This document shows, in pieces, positions 3,798 through 10,847 of a stretch of DNA of 12,874 nucleotides. A program made the position numbers and the translations under genes. This DNA is from CBDUVZ01 sp965370805 (GTDB lineage: Bacteria > Hydrothermota > Tepidihabitantia > Tepidihabitantales > Tepidihabitantaceae), in contig CBDUVZ010000086.1 in NCBI GenBank assembly GCA_965370805.1, positions 1-12,874 of the forward strand. The letters run 5' to 3'. A model generated the notes under the pieces. That model made no database searches and was not told the origin of the DNA. It saw nothing but the letters and a program-made list of their open reading frames with translations. Each line of letters opens with the position of its first letter. Position 1 is the stretch's first letter.

Positions 3798-6782
3798 ATG
3801 CTGGATAAACTCCTCGGTCGTGTCTTCGGCACGAAGAATGAGCGCGAAGTCAAACGTCTCTGGGGCTATGCCGAGGAGATAAACTCCGTGTTTGAGTCAC
3901 TTAAGGGTATCACACCGGCAGACCTGCCCGGGAAGACCGAATCGCTCATCTCCCGCACAAAGGACGGCGAACCGCTTGATGACCTGATGGCCGAGTCGTT
4001 TGCCCTGGTCAAGTGGGCGTGTACGTTCCTGGTGGGCAAGAAGTGGCCGGTCGCCGATATGATGCAGGAGTGGAAAATGGTGCCGTTCGACGTCCAGCTT
4101 ATCGGCGGCGTGGTGCTGCATGAGGGCAGGATTGCGGAGATGCGCACCGGCGAGGGCAAGACACTGGTGGCGACGATGCCGCTGTACCTGAATGCGCTCG
4201 CGAAGAAAGGCGCGCATCTCGTGACGGTCAACGACTACCTGGCGCGGCGCGACCGGGACTGGATGGGGCCGGTATACGAGTCGCTGGGCCTGACGGTGGG
4301 TGTGATCCAGGGCGGGATGGACCCCGAGGAACGGAAACCCCATTACGACGCAGACGTTACGTACGGCACCAACAACGAGTTCGGGTTCGATTACCTGCGC
4401 GACAACATGGTGGTGCACCTGGAAGACAAGGTGCAGCGCGGGCATCACTACGGGATTGTCGATGAGGTGGATTCGATCCTGATTGATGAAGCCCGCACCC
4501 CGCTGATAATATCGGGCCCGGTCGAAGCCATGGACAAGGGATATGACCGGATAACGCCGCCGGTGCGGAGGATGTTCAGCCAGCAGATGGTGCTGGTCAA
4601 CCGGATAGTCGAAGAGGGAGACAAGTTGCTTGAGGCGGGCGAGGAGCACGAAGCCGTGGTGAAATTCCTCCAGGCGCGGCGCGGCGCGCCCAAGAACAAG
4701 CAGTTGATGAAGATCGAGCGGAAGGGGGGCGTCAAAAAGATGATCGACCAGGTCGAGCTCACCTTTATCCGCGACAAGGCATTCCACGATATCGATGATG
4801 AGCTGTTCTTCGTAATCGATGAGCGGGGTCATTCAATCGAGCTCAGCGATAAGGGCCGGCAGCTCCTGGCGCCCGACGACCCCAATGCTTTCGTGCTGCC
4901 TGACCTGAGTGAGGAGTTGGGTGAGATCGACGGGAATGACGGCCTGACGCCCAAGGAGAAGGTGCATGCCCGGGAGAAGGCCTACCAGCGCTATGCCCGG
5001 AAGAACGAGTTGCTGCACAGCATGCAGGCCCTGCTCAAGGCGTTTTCGCTGTTCGAGAAGGACGTCGACTACGTGGTGCAGGATGACAAGGTACTCATCG
5101 TCGATGAGTTCACCGGCCGGCTGATGCCGGGCCGCAGGTATTCGGACGGATTGCACGGCGCATTGGAAGCCAAGGAGAACGTCAAGGTCCAGGGTGAGAC
5201 CCAGACTTTCGCCACGATTACGCTCCAGAATTACTTCCGGATGTACAACAAGCTCGCGGGAATGACCGGCACCGCCATGACCTCGGCTACCGAGTTCTTC
5301 GCTACCTACAAGCTGGACGTGATATCGATACCGACCAACGAGCCGGTGCGCCGGATTGACTACCCGGATGTCATCCACAAGACCAGGCGGGCGAAGTACG
5401 AAGCCGTGATGGATGATATCGAGAAGTGGCACAAGGCCGGGCGCCCGATACTGGTCGGCACAACGTCGGTGGAGGTTTCGGAAGTGCTCTCGCGGATGCT
5501 GCGCCGGCGCGGTATCAATCACCAGGTCCTCAATGCCAAGCATCACCAGCAGGAAGCCGAGGTCGTCGTCAAGGCGGGACAGGCCGGCGCGGTCACGATT
5601 GCCACCAACATGGCCGGGCGGGGGACCGATATCAAGCTGGAGCCCGGAATCGTCAAGAGCGAGGCCTGCCAGTTGGTGAAATCGACCGGCGGCGAGTGCG
5701 CGTACTGGAATGAACATCCGGGAGAGTGCGAGGACGCCGTGCCGTGTGGTCTCTACATCATCGGGACCGAGCGGCACGAGGCCCGGCGAATCGACGACCA
5801 GCTTCGGGGTCGATGCGGCCGGCAGGGGGACCCGGGCTCGGCGCGATTCTACCTTTCACTCGAAGATAACCTGATGCGGTTGTTCGGGTCGGAGCGGGTG
5901 GCCGGGATCATGGACCGGTTCGGGGCTGAGGAAGATGAGCCGATCGAGCACAAGCTGGTGACCAGAGCGATATCCAATGCCCAGAAACGGGTGGAAACCC
6001 GCAACGCGGAAATCAGGCGCCACCTGCTGGAGTACGACGACGTGATGAACCGCCAGCGGGAGGTGGTCTACAGCCTGCGCGATACCGCTCTCAAAGAGAA
6101 GGAGTTGCAGCAGGTCTACGACGACGTCGCGGGGTCCCTGGTGGACGAGATGGTCGGCCGGGCCATTGCCGTTGCCAAGTACCCGGCGGAGTGGGGCTGG
6201 GACGGTCTGTCCGGTGAATTCGGGATGGCATTCCTGGCCGATGTCCGGGTGGAAGAAGACGACCGGAAGAACATGAAGCCGGAGGGGTTGGCAAAACTCT
6301 TGACAGACATTGCTTCCCGCCGCTATGATGAGCGGAGGGAAGAACTCGGTCCCGAGGTGTTCGACGACCTGTGGCGCTACGTGCTGTTGCGCACGGTCGA
6401 CGCGAAGTGGCGCGAGCATCTCTACGCACTCGATATGGTGCGGGAAGGAATCGGCCTGCGTGCCTACGGGCAGAAGGATCCGCTTGTGGAGTACAAGCGG
6501 GAGTCGTTCCGGATGTTCGAGGAGATGATGGCCGATTTCCACAAAGAAGCGCTGACACTGCTGTTCCGTGCTCAAGTGCGGACCGCGGATGAGGCACGCC
6601 GGCAGGCACCACGGCGGGCGGTGCATGCCTACAAACCGGCCGTTGCCGCCGGCGGGAGTGAAGGAAGACAAGAACAGAAGCCGGATCAGGTCCGGCGAGC
6701 CCAGGCCAAGGTGGGACGTAATGACCCATGCCCGTGTGGTTCGGGCAAGAAGTACAAGAAGTGCTGCGGAAGAAGTAACTAG
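3798..6782 (+). CDS. secA: Preprotein translocase ATPase SecA
   Basis: SecA binds SecYEG at the inner membrane and uses ATP to push unfolded secretory proteins through it. From ATG 3798 it is 994 aa, longer than the roughly 840-900 aa of model SecAs. Visible in order: N-terminal MLDKLLGRVFGTKNEREVKRL, Walker A MRTGEGKTL (115-123), TVNDYLARRD, the DEVD box (222-225) with DEARTPLIISG, a crosslinking domain enlarged by a charged insertion (about 255-400), LIVDEFTGRLMPGRRYSDGLHGA, GMTGTA, NMAGRGTDI, QLRGRCGRQGDPGS, and a SEC-C zinc tail with Cys 978, 980, 989 and 990. An unusual four-Cys insertion (Cys 624, 634, 644, 650) sits between GRGTDI and IIGTERHEARR. The 12 residues upstream in frame are rejected because they begin inside the -35 box. 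A small gene follows 18 nt downstream. Confidence 0.97.
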   Translation: MLDKLLGRVFGTKNEREVKRLWGYAEEINSVFESLKGITPADLPGKTESLISRTKDGEPLDDLMAESFALVKWACTFLVGKKWPVADMMQEWKMVPFDVQLIGGVVLHEGRIAEMRTGEGKTLVATMPLYLNALAKKGAHLVTVNDYLARRDRDWMGPVYESLGLTVGVIQGGMDPEERKPHYDADVTYGTNNEFGFDYLRDNMVVHLEDKVQRGHHYGIVDEVDSILIDEARTPLIISGPVEAMDKGYDRITPPVRRMFSQQMVLVNRIVEEGDKLLEAGEEHEAVVKFLQARRGAPKNKQLMKIERKGGVKKMIDQVELTFIRDKAFHDIDDELFFVIDERGHSIELSDKGRQLLAPDDPNAFVLPDLSEELGEIDGNDGLTPKEKVHAREKAYQRYARKNELLHSMQALLKAFSLFEKDVDYVVQDDKVLIVDEFTGRLMPGRRYSDGLHGALEAKENVKVQGETQTFATITLQNYFRMYNKLAGMTGTAMTSATEFFATYKLDVISIPTNEPVRRIDYPDVIHKTRRAKYEAVMDDIEKWHKAGRPILVGTTSVEVSEVLSRMLRRRGINHQVLNAKHHQQEAEVVVKAGQAGAVTIATNMAGRGTDIKLEPGIVKSEACQLVKSTGGECAYWNEHPGECEDAVPCGLYIIGTERHEARRIDDQLRGRCGRQGDPGSARFYLSLEDNLMRLFGSERVAGIMDRFGAEEDEPIEHKLVTRAISNAQKRVETRNAEIRRHLLEYDDVMNRQREVVYSLRDTALKEKELQQVYDDVAGSLVDEMVGRAIAVAKYPAEWGWDGLSGEFGMAFLADVRVEEDDRKNMKPEGLAKLLTDIASRRYDERREELGPEVFDDLWRYVLLRTVDAKWREHLYALDMVREGIGLRAYGQKDPLVEYKRESFRMFEEMMADFHKEALTLLFRAQVRTADEARRQAPRRAVHAYKPAVAAGGSEGRQEQKPDQVRRAQAKVGRNDPCPCGSGKKYKKCCGRSN

Positions 6783-6800
6783 ACCTGCAAAGGAGGAAAA

Positions 6801-7178
6801 GTGGCACAGAAGAGCAATAAGAGCCGGATCGTCATCTGGACGATAGTCGGTATTCTGGTCGTCGTCGCAGTCGTTTTCCTGATTGGCGGCAAGAAGAGCG
6901 TCCCGCCCGGGACGCGCGATATCGATGTCGATGACATCTCGGGGTTCACCGGCCGGATGGAGAGAATGATGGGACAGGAAGAGCGCCGTCTGTCCAAGCT
7001 CCGCGCCGACTACGGGCCGGCTGATGAGTTCGGGCAGATTGACGAGCTGTTGTCCAAAGCGAGAGTCAGTCTGGAGGAGCTGCAGGGTCTTACGGACGCG
7101 GAAGAGATCAGGGCCAAGATGAAAGAGGTCAAGGAGAGCATCAGGGCTGCCGCAGACATCCGGAAGACATTGAGATAG
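6801..7178 (+). CDS. Single-pass membrane protein, paralog 1 of 3
   Basis: Unrecognised, 125 aa. A short basic N-terminus leads into one membrane helix (about 9-28, RIVIWTIVGILVVVAVVFL). A charged helical region follows (about 43-123) with FGQIDELLSKARVSLEELQ and coiled-coil-like spacing. N-in topology with the tail outside is expected from the positive residues before the helix. The two genes at 7345 and 7837 share the RxxxWTIxGILVV-type helix and an ID dipeptide at almost the same residue (80-81 here). The start is GTG, preceded 5 nt away by AGGAGG, and lies only 18 nt after secA, so it should be co-transcribed with secA. A role in export is possible but rests only on position. Confidence 0.75.
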   Translation: MAQKSNKSRIVIWTIVGILVVVAVVFLIGGKKSVPPGTRDIDVDDISGFTGRMERMMGQEERRLSKLRADYGPADEFGQIDELLSKARVSLEELQGLTDAEEIRAKMKEVKESIRAAADIRKTLR

Positions 7179-7229
7179 CGTTCCCCGCCGCCCGACAGAA
7201 GGAACCTGCGGGTCGGCTGCTGATACGCG

Positions 7230-7284
7230 GCCGGCCTTCGGGTCCGGCGGTGTACGGCATGCCGGTTTGCTGCCGGCGTTTCTT
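7230..7284 (+). terminator. Two hairpins after the secA operon
   Basis: The first hairpin is GCCGGCC-TTCG-GGTCCGGC (7230-7248), a 7-bp stem with one bulged T and a stable UUCG-type loop. The second is GCCGG-TTTGCTG-CCGGC (7261-7277), followed by GTTTCTT. The second resembles a weak intrinsic terminator whose T-rich tail runs into the -35 box of the next promoter. Together they may separate the secA unit from the next operon. Confidence 0.4.
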
Positions 7285-7310
7285 GACGAGCATGCCGGAT
7301 GTGCTATTCT
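7283..7310 (+). promoter_or_regulatory. Promoter for paralogs 2 and 3
   Basis: TTGACG (7283-7288), a 16-bp spacer, and TATTCT (7305-7310), with a start near 7317. This leaves a leader of about 28 nt containing a strong GGAGGAAGG ribosome site, unlike the leaderless genes nearby. Confidence 0.55.
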
Positions 7311-7344
7311 GGACTGGATTGCATTCAGTTCTGCGGAGGAAGGC

Positions 7345-7755
7345 ATGAAAGTTCGCATCATCATCTGGTCGGCGGTTGCCGTGCTGGCCGTTATCGTTGT
7401 GGTGGTCCTTGCCACCGGGAGCGCGGTGACGGGCGGAGCGACGCCGGATTTCAGTCGTGAGGACCTGCTGGCATTTGCCGGGCGTATGGAAGGAAGGCTG
7501 GGGAAGTTCGGACGCCGCTACGAACTGGCAAAACTCGATGCGCCGGCGAGTCCCGCAGCAGAGAGCTCCGTACGTGAGATCGACGTCAAGCTGGCTGAGT
7601 GCCGCGTGCTGCTCGACTCGTTGCGCCGTGAGGAGGACGCCACGGCCGGGGAGAAGATAAGGGAGAGAGTGCTGCTGGTCTATGGCCGGGCCAAGGATTG
7701 GCTGTTCAAGCTGAAGGGGCTGGCCGGCGAGGAGCCCGAGGGCAGCGGGGATTGA
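7345..7755 (+). CDS. Single-pass membrane protein, paralog 2 of 3
   Basis: Unrecognised, 136 aa. The membrane helix is at about residues 5-23 (IIIWSAVAVLAVIVVVVLA), followed by a Gly/Thr-rich linker and a charged helical domain. Like its neighbour it has F-x-GRME (paralog 1: FTGRMERM; here FAGRMEGR) and an ID dipeptide (79-80, SVREIDVKL). It ends in an acidic tail, GEEPEGSGD. I chose ATG 7345 for the GGAGGAAGG just upstream; the frame is open 26 codons further back, but that part crosses the promoter and is not credible. A separate promoter at 7283 suggests it starts its own unit with the gene at 7837. Confidence 0.75.
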   Translation: MKVRIIIWSAVAVLAVIVVVVLATGSAVTGGATPDFSREDLLAFAGRMEGRLGKFGRRYELAKLDAPASPAAESSVREIDVKLAECRVLLDSLRREEDATAGEKIRERVLLVYGRAKDWLFKLKGLAGEEPEGSGD

Positions 7756-7836
7756 CCGGGACCGGGCCTGCGGCCGGGATGATGAACTGCTGGATGGGAT
7801 GATAACCGCGCGCAGAGAACAGGTTCAGGAGGCATA

Positions 7837-8235
7837 ATGAAGACTCGTGCAGTCGTTTGGACTATCGCCGGCATCCTGGTTGTTGCCGGGGTGATTTTCT
7901 TCGTGGCTACATCGCGCAATACGTCACCGGTCAAGGTCGACTTGGCGAGAGTCAGGGAGTATGTGGAGGTACCTCGGCATAAGCTCGAGAAGTTCGTCGA
8001 GGATGTGGTGAAGGTCAAGGCTTCGTTGCCACCGGGCACCGACCTGCAATCGGAGTTCGCCGAGATCGACCGACTTGTGGCCGACGCGAAGGAGAAGCTG
8101 GAGAGGATCGAGCAGACCGAAGGAGTGAAGGAGGCCTACGACCTGCTGCGGCAGGCGCGGGAATCGATGCGGGATGCCCGCCGGGCCCTGAAGGTCGTAC
8201 TGAAGAAGCTGCCTCAGCAGCGGCGCAGTCTGTAG
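7837..8235 (+). CDS. Single-pass membrane protein, paralog 3 of 3
   Basis: Unrecognised, 132 aa. N-terminal MKTRAVVWTIAGILVV matches the other two paralogs; the membrane helix spans about 5-24. The rest is highly charged and helical (FAEIDRLVADAKEKLERIE, 74-92; RQARESMRDARRALK, 105-119) with the ID dipeptide at 77-78. The start ATG has AGGAGG 4 nt upstream. No promoter-like site was found in the 81-nt gap after the previous gene, so it is probably in the same operon. It converges on sppA with only 13 nt between the stop codons and no terminator visible in that gap. Confidence 0.75.
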   Translation: MKTRAVVWTIAGILVVAGVIFFVATSRNTSPVKVDLARVREYVEVPRHKLEKFVEDVVKVKASLPPGTDLQSEFAEIDRLVADAKEKLERIEQTEGVKEAYDLLRQARESMRDARRALKVVLKKLPQQRRSL

Positions 8236-8248
8236 CGAGAGACGGGGC

Positions 8249-9133
8249 TCAGTGCCAGATGTAGCTGAGCCTTGGCGAGCGGGGCCAACCCAGAACCTTC
8301 GCGGCGGCATTTTCCAGTAAACGAATAATCAGAGGCCTGAGTCCGCGTCGGGGCCTGATCAGACGCGGTTCGCCGCTGATACCGGCGAGGTCGGCGGCTA
8401 TCCGTTTGGCGTCCTCAAGAGTACCCAGCGTATCGACGAGCCCGAGCTTGAGCGCCTGACGGCCGGTGAAGATCCTTCCGTCAGCGAACAGCCTGACTTC
8501 GGGTTCCGGGATACCCCGTTCGGTGCTCACCACTTCGACGAACTGGTCGTGGACGTCGGCAATGACTCCTTCGAGCAGCCGGCGGTCGGCCGCGGTCATT
8601 TCCCGGAAAGGTGAGCCGATGTCCTTGTGGACGTCGGACTTGATTACTTCGACTTTGAGCCCGATTTTCTCCATCAGTTCCTTGAGGACCGGGAATTCCA
8701 TAATCACGCCGATTGAGCCGGTCAGGGTTCCGGGATTCGCCACGATGACGTCACCGGGGCAGGCGATGTAGTATCCGCCGGAAGCGGCAACGGTCCCCAT
8801 CGACACCACAATCGGCATTCCCGCGTCGCGAACCCGCTTGATCTCGCAGTAGATTTCGTGGGCCGGAGTGACGATTCCGCCCGGGCTGTCCACGCGGATG
8901 AGAATGGCTTTGACGAACGGGTTCTTCTCTAGGGACTTGAGTTGGCGGACTGCGGAGCCGGATTCGGTAATTGTGCCGTCGATGCTCAGATAGCCGACCG
9001 CGGCGCCCAGTGACAGGATGCTGCCCAGGCTGGGGCCGGGGGCTGCCAGCAATAGAATGCCGAGCAAGCCGAGGAAGACTGAAGTCGGAATAGCCATGAT
9101 GATGGCTGCAACACCGGTTGTTCTGCGTTTCAT
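8249..9133 (-). CDS. sppA: Signal peptide peptidase SppA (short form)
   Basis: SppA is a membrane-bound Ser/Lys protease that degrades signal peptides left in the membrane after export. From ATG 9133 the protein is 294 aa, the short single-domain type seen in Bacillus rather than the double-length E. coli form. A signal anchor (about 7-32) precedes the protease domain: VDSPGG (81-86), the nucleophile Ser118 in VAASGGYY, LTGSIGVIME (137-146), and the predicted general base Lys170 in DVHKDIGSP. Near the end are DGRIFTGRQA and LGLVDTLG. The frame extends upstream to a TTG inside the tRNA gene, which I reject. The ATG lies 8 nt after the tRNA 3' end with no Shine-Dalgarno, so the mRNA probably arises by co-transcription and tRNA processing. 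Confidence 0.93.
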   Translation of the reverse strand: MKRRTTGVAAIIMAIPTSVFLGLLGILLLAAPGPSLGSILSLGAAVGYLSIDGTITESGSAVRQLKSLEKNPFVKAILIRVDSPGGIVTPAHEIYCEIKRVRDAGMPIVVSMGTVAASGGYYIACPGDVIVANPGTLTGSIGVIMEFPVLKELMEKIGLKVEVIKSDVHKDIGSPFREMTAADRRLLEGVIADVHDQFVEVVSTERGIPEPEVRLFADGRIFTGRQALKLGLVDTLGTLEDAKRIAADLAGISGEPRLIRPRRGLRPLIIRLLENAAAKVLGWPRSPRLSYIWH

Positions 9134-9141
9134 TGCGGTAA

Positions 9142-9214
<73 letters not shown>

Positions 9215-9219
9215 GTGTA

Positions 9220-9261
9220 GGACGAGGGTTCAAGGGGACGAGGGTTCAAGGGGACGAGGGT
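9220..9261. repeat. 16-bp tandem repeat in tRNA leader
   Basis: GGACGAGGGTTCAAGG occurs twice exactly, then a third partial unit of 10 bases. The GGTTCAAGG part has a near-inverted partner, CCTTGGAACC, at about 9288-9297. The array lies between the tRNA promoter and the tRNA 5' end, in DNA that RNase P would remove. Confidence 0.7.
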
Positions 9262-9297
9262 CGGAATCCGAACTCCGCTTACTCGAACCTTGGAACC

Positions 9298-9310
9298 CCT
9301 GGCTCCCAGG
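9298..9310. repeat. Small perfect hairpin in tRNA leader
   Basis: CCTGG-CTC-CCAGG is a 5-bp stem with a 3-nt loop, starting about 9 nt after the predicted start of the tRNA transcript. Its role is unknown; it has no T-run. Confidence 0.4.
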
Positions 9311-9325
9311 ACCCTTGCCTGAGGA

Positions 9326-9353
9326 ATGATACGGAAAACCCGAACCCAGTCAA
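9326..9353 (-). promoter_or_regulatory. Promoter of tRNA-Ile and sppA
   Basis: TTGACT (9353-9348), a 16-bp spacer, and TATCAT (9331-9326), with a start near 9319 and a leader of about 105 nt before the tRNA. The -35 box contains the cysS stop codon TGA (9352-9350), so the two genes share bases there. Confidence 0.6.
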
Positions 9354-10798
9354 GATTGTGGCTTTACTTTCGGGCCTTTTGGGGTATCTTCGACCACGTA
9401 GCCGAGTTCGGCGATGCGGTCTCTCAGTTCGTCGGATTTGGTCCAGTCCTTCCTCAAGCGTGCCTCGATACGTTCCTGTACCAACTCGACGATTTCACGA
9501 GGCGTTCCCACGGGGAAACTGAGTATCCACCCTGAGATTTTGGTTCCCGTCGTGATTTCGCCTTTGATCGTCTTGACGCGGGCAAGCTGCTTCAGTCCCA
9601 GCCCGAGGACCCGGTCGAAGTCGAGGATGGCGTCCCAGGCGCTGCGGTCCTGCCGTTTGTTGCCTTCGCGCACGATGTTCCAGACTACGGCCAGGGCCTG
9701 GGGGATGTTGAGGTCGTCGGCGATGGCGTTCCTGAACTGCTGCCGGTAGGTATCGAGCCATGACGCGTCATCGGCCGGTTGCCAGTCCTGGGCGTTGCGG
9801 CCGAAGTCGAGAAGGCCGCGCAGCGAATTCCGGGCGCTGGTGATGGACTCCTCGGTGAAACTGAGCGGGGTGCGGTAGAGGGCGGTCAGGCAGAGGTAGC
9901 GGAACGCGGCCGGTTTGAACCCTCTGCTTTCGAGTTCGGACAGCGTGACCAGGTTGCCTTCGGACTTGCCCATCCGGTCGTCGCCGACGGTGAGGAAAGC
10001 CCCGTGCACCCAGGAGGAGACGACTTCATGGCCGGTGGCGGCGAAGTTCTGGGCGCGCTCATTGGTGTGATGGACCGGGATATGGTCGATGCCGCCGGTA
10101 TGGATATCGAACCGCTCGCCCAGGTACTTGATCGACATCGCCGAGCATTCGATATGCCAGCCCGGGAAGCCGCGACCCCAGGGCGAGGGCCATTGCATGA
10201 TGTGCCGGGGCTGGTTCGTTATCCAGAGCGCGAAATCGGAGGGGTTGCGGCGGTCCGGATCGACCTTGACGCGCGCGCCCGCCTGCTGTTCGTCCAGGTT
10301 CAGCCGGGCGAGTTCGGGATAGGCCGGGTACTTTGAGGTGTCGTAGATGAGCCCGACGCTGGTGCGGTAGGTGAAACCGTTGGCTTCCATCCGGCGGTTG
10401 AGTTCAATCATGTCGTCGATGTGCTCGGTGGCGCGGCAGGCGATAGTCGGTTTCAGCAGGTTCAGCTTCCCGGCGTCATCCCAGAAGACGGCTTCATAGA
10501 ACCGGGCGATCTCCTCCGGGGTCTTGCCTTCGCGCCGCGCGCCCTTCTCCAGTTTGTCCTCGCCTTCGTCCTCGTCGTCGGTCAGGTGGCCGACGTCGGT
10601 GATGTTCATGACGTGTTTGACCTCATACCCGAGGTACTCCAACGCGCGGCGGAGCAGGTCGGCGAAGATGAACGACCGGAAATTGCCGATGTGGGCGAAC
10701 ATGTACACGGTCGGACCGCAGGTGTAGATCCCGACTTTGCCCGGCTCAATCGGCGCGAGCTCTTCCTTCTGCCGGGTCAGGGTATTGTACAGTCTCAT
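9350..10798 (-). CDS. cysS: Cysteinyl-tRNA synthetase
   Basis: Class I aminoacyl-tRNA synthetase that attaches cysteine to tRNA-Cys in the cytoplasm. It is 482 aa, about normal. The HIGH signature appears as HIGN (36-39), and KMSKS as RMGKS (275-279). Zinc ligands expected for CysS are all present: Cys27 in YTCGPTVY, Cys218 in GWHIECSAM, His243 and Glu247 in VHHTNE. The C-terminus has the usual RIEARLRKDWTKSDELRDRI and GYVVEDTPKGP. A stretch of about 24 residues around KGEITTGTKISGWILSFP, just before the final helical part, looks longer than in common CysS proteins. ATG 10798 is preceded after 9 nt by TAGAAT and has no Shine-Dalgarno, so the mRNA is nearly leaderless. The tsaD stop lies 49 nt upstream. 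Confidence 0.96.
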   Translation of the reverse strand: MRLYNTLTRQKEELAPIEPGKVGIYTCGPTVYMFAHIGNFRSFIFADLLRRALEYLGYEVKHVMNITDVGHLTDDEDEGEDKLEKGARREGKTPEEIARFYEAVFWDDAGKLNLLKPTIACRATEHIDDMIELNRRMEANGFTYRTSVGLIYDTSKYPAYPELARLNLDEQQAGARVKVDPDRRNPSDFALWITNQPRHIMQWPSPWGRGFPGWHIECSAMSIKYLGERFDIHTGGIDHIPVHHTNERAQNFAATGHEVVSSWVHGAFLTVGDDRMGKSEGNLVTLSELESRGFKPAAFRYLCLTALYRTPLSFTEESITSARNSLRGLLDFGRNAQDWQPADDASWLDTYRQQFRNAIADDLNIPQALAVVWNIVREGNKRQDRSAWDAILDFDRVLGLGLKQLARVKTIKGEITTGTKISGWILSFPVGTPREIVELVQERIEARLRKDWTKSDELRDRIAELGYVVEDTPKGPKVKPQS

Positions 10799-10807
10799 TG
10801 CGACCGG

Positions 10808-10835
10808 ATTCTAGCGTGAAAAGGGCCGGCGTCAA
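10808..10835 (-). promoter_or_regulatory. cysS promoter, near-leaderless arrangement
   Basis: TTGACG (10835-10830), a 16-bp spacer, and TAGAAT (10813-10808). Nine bases separate it from the cysS ATG, so the expected leader is about 3 nt. The whole promoter fits inside the 49-nt tsaD-cysS gap. Confidence 0.65.
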
Positions 10836-10845
10836 ACCGACCGGC
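10819..10845 (-). terminator. Possible weak terminator after tsaD
   Basis: GCCGG (10845-10841) can pair with CCGGC (10829-10825) around an 11-nt loop, followed by CCTTTT. It is short and overlaps the cysS promoter, whose -35 box lies in the loop, so either function or neither may hold. Confidence 0.25.
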
Positions 10846-10847
10846 AA

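Noticed and set aside
4833..5777. 314-codon minus-strand ORF opposite secA
   Set aside because: Antisense shadow of SecA with no recognisable domain and biased composition.
5856..7415. 519-codon minus-strand ORF opposite secA
   Set aside because: It lies antisense to clearly conserved SecA motifs and the next small gene. Its His/Pro/Arg-rich translation is the usual shadow of GC-rich codons.
9220..9261. Tandem 16-bp repeats as a CRISPR array
   Set aside because: The units are contiguous with no spacers and are too short and too few; there are no cas genes nearby.
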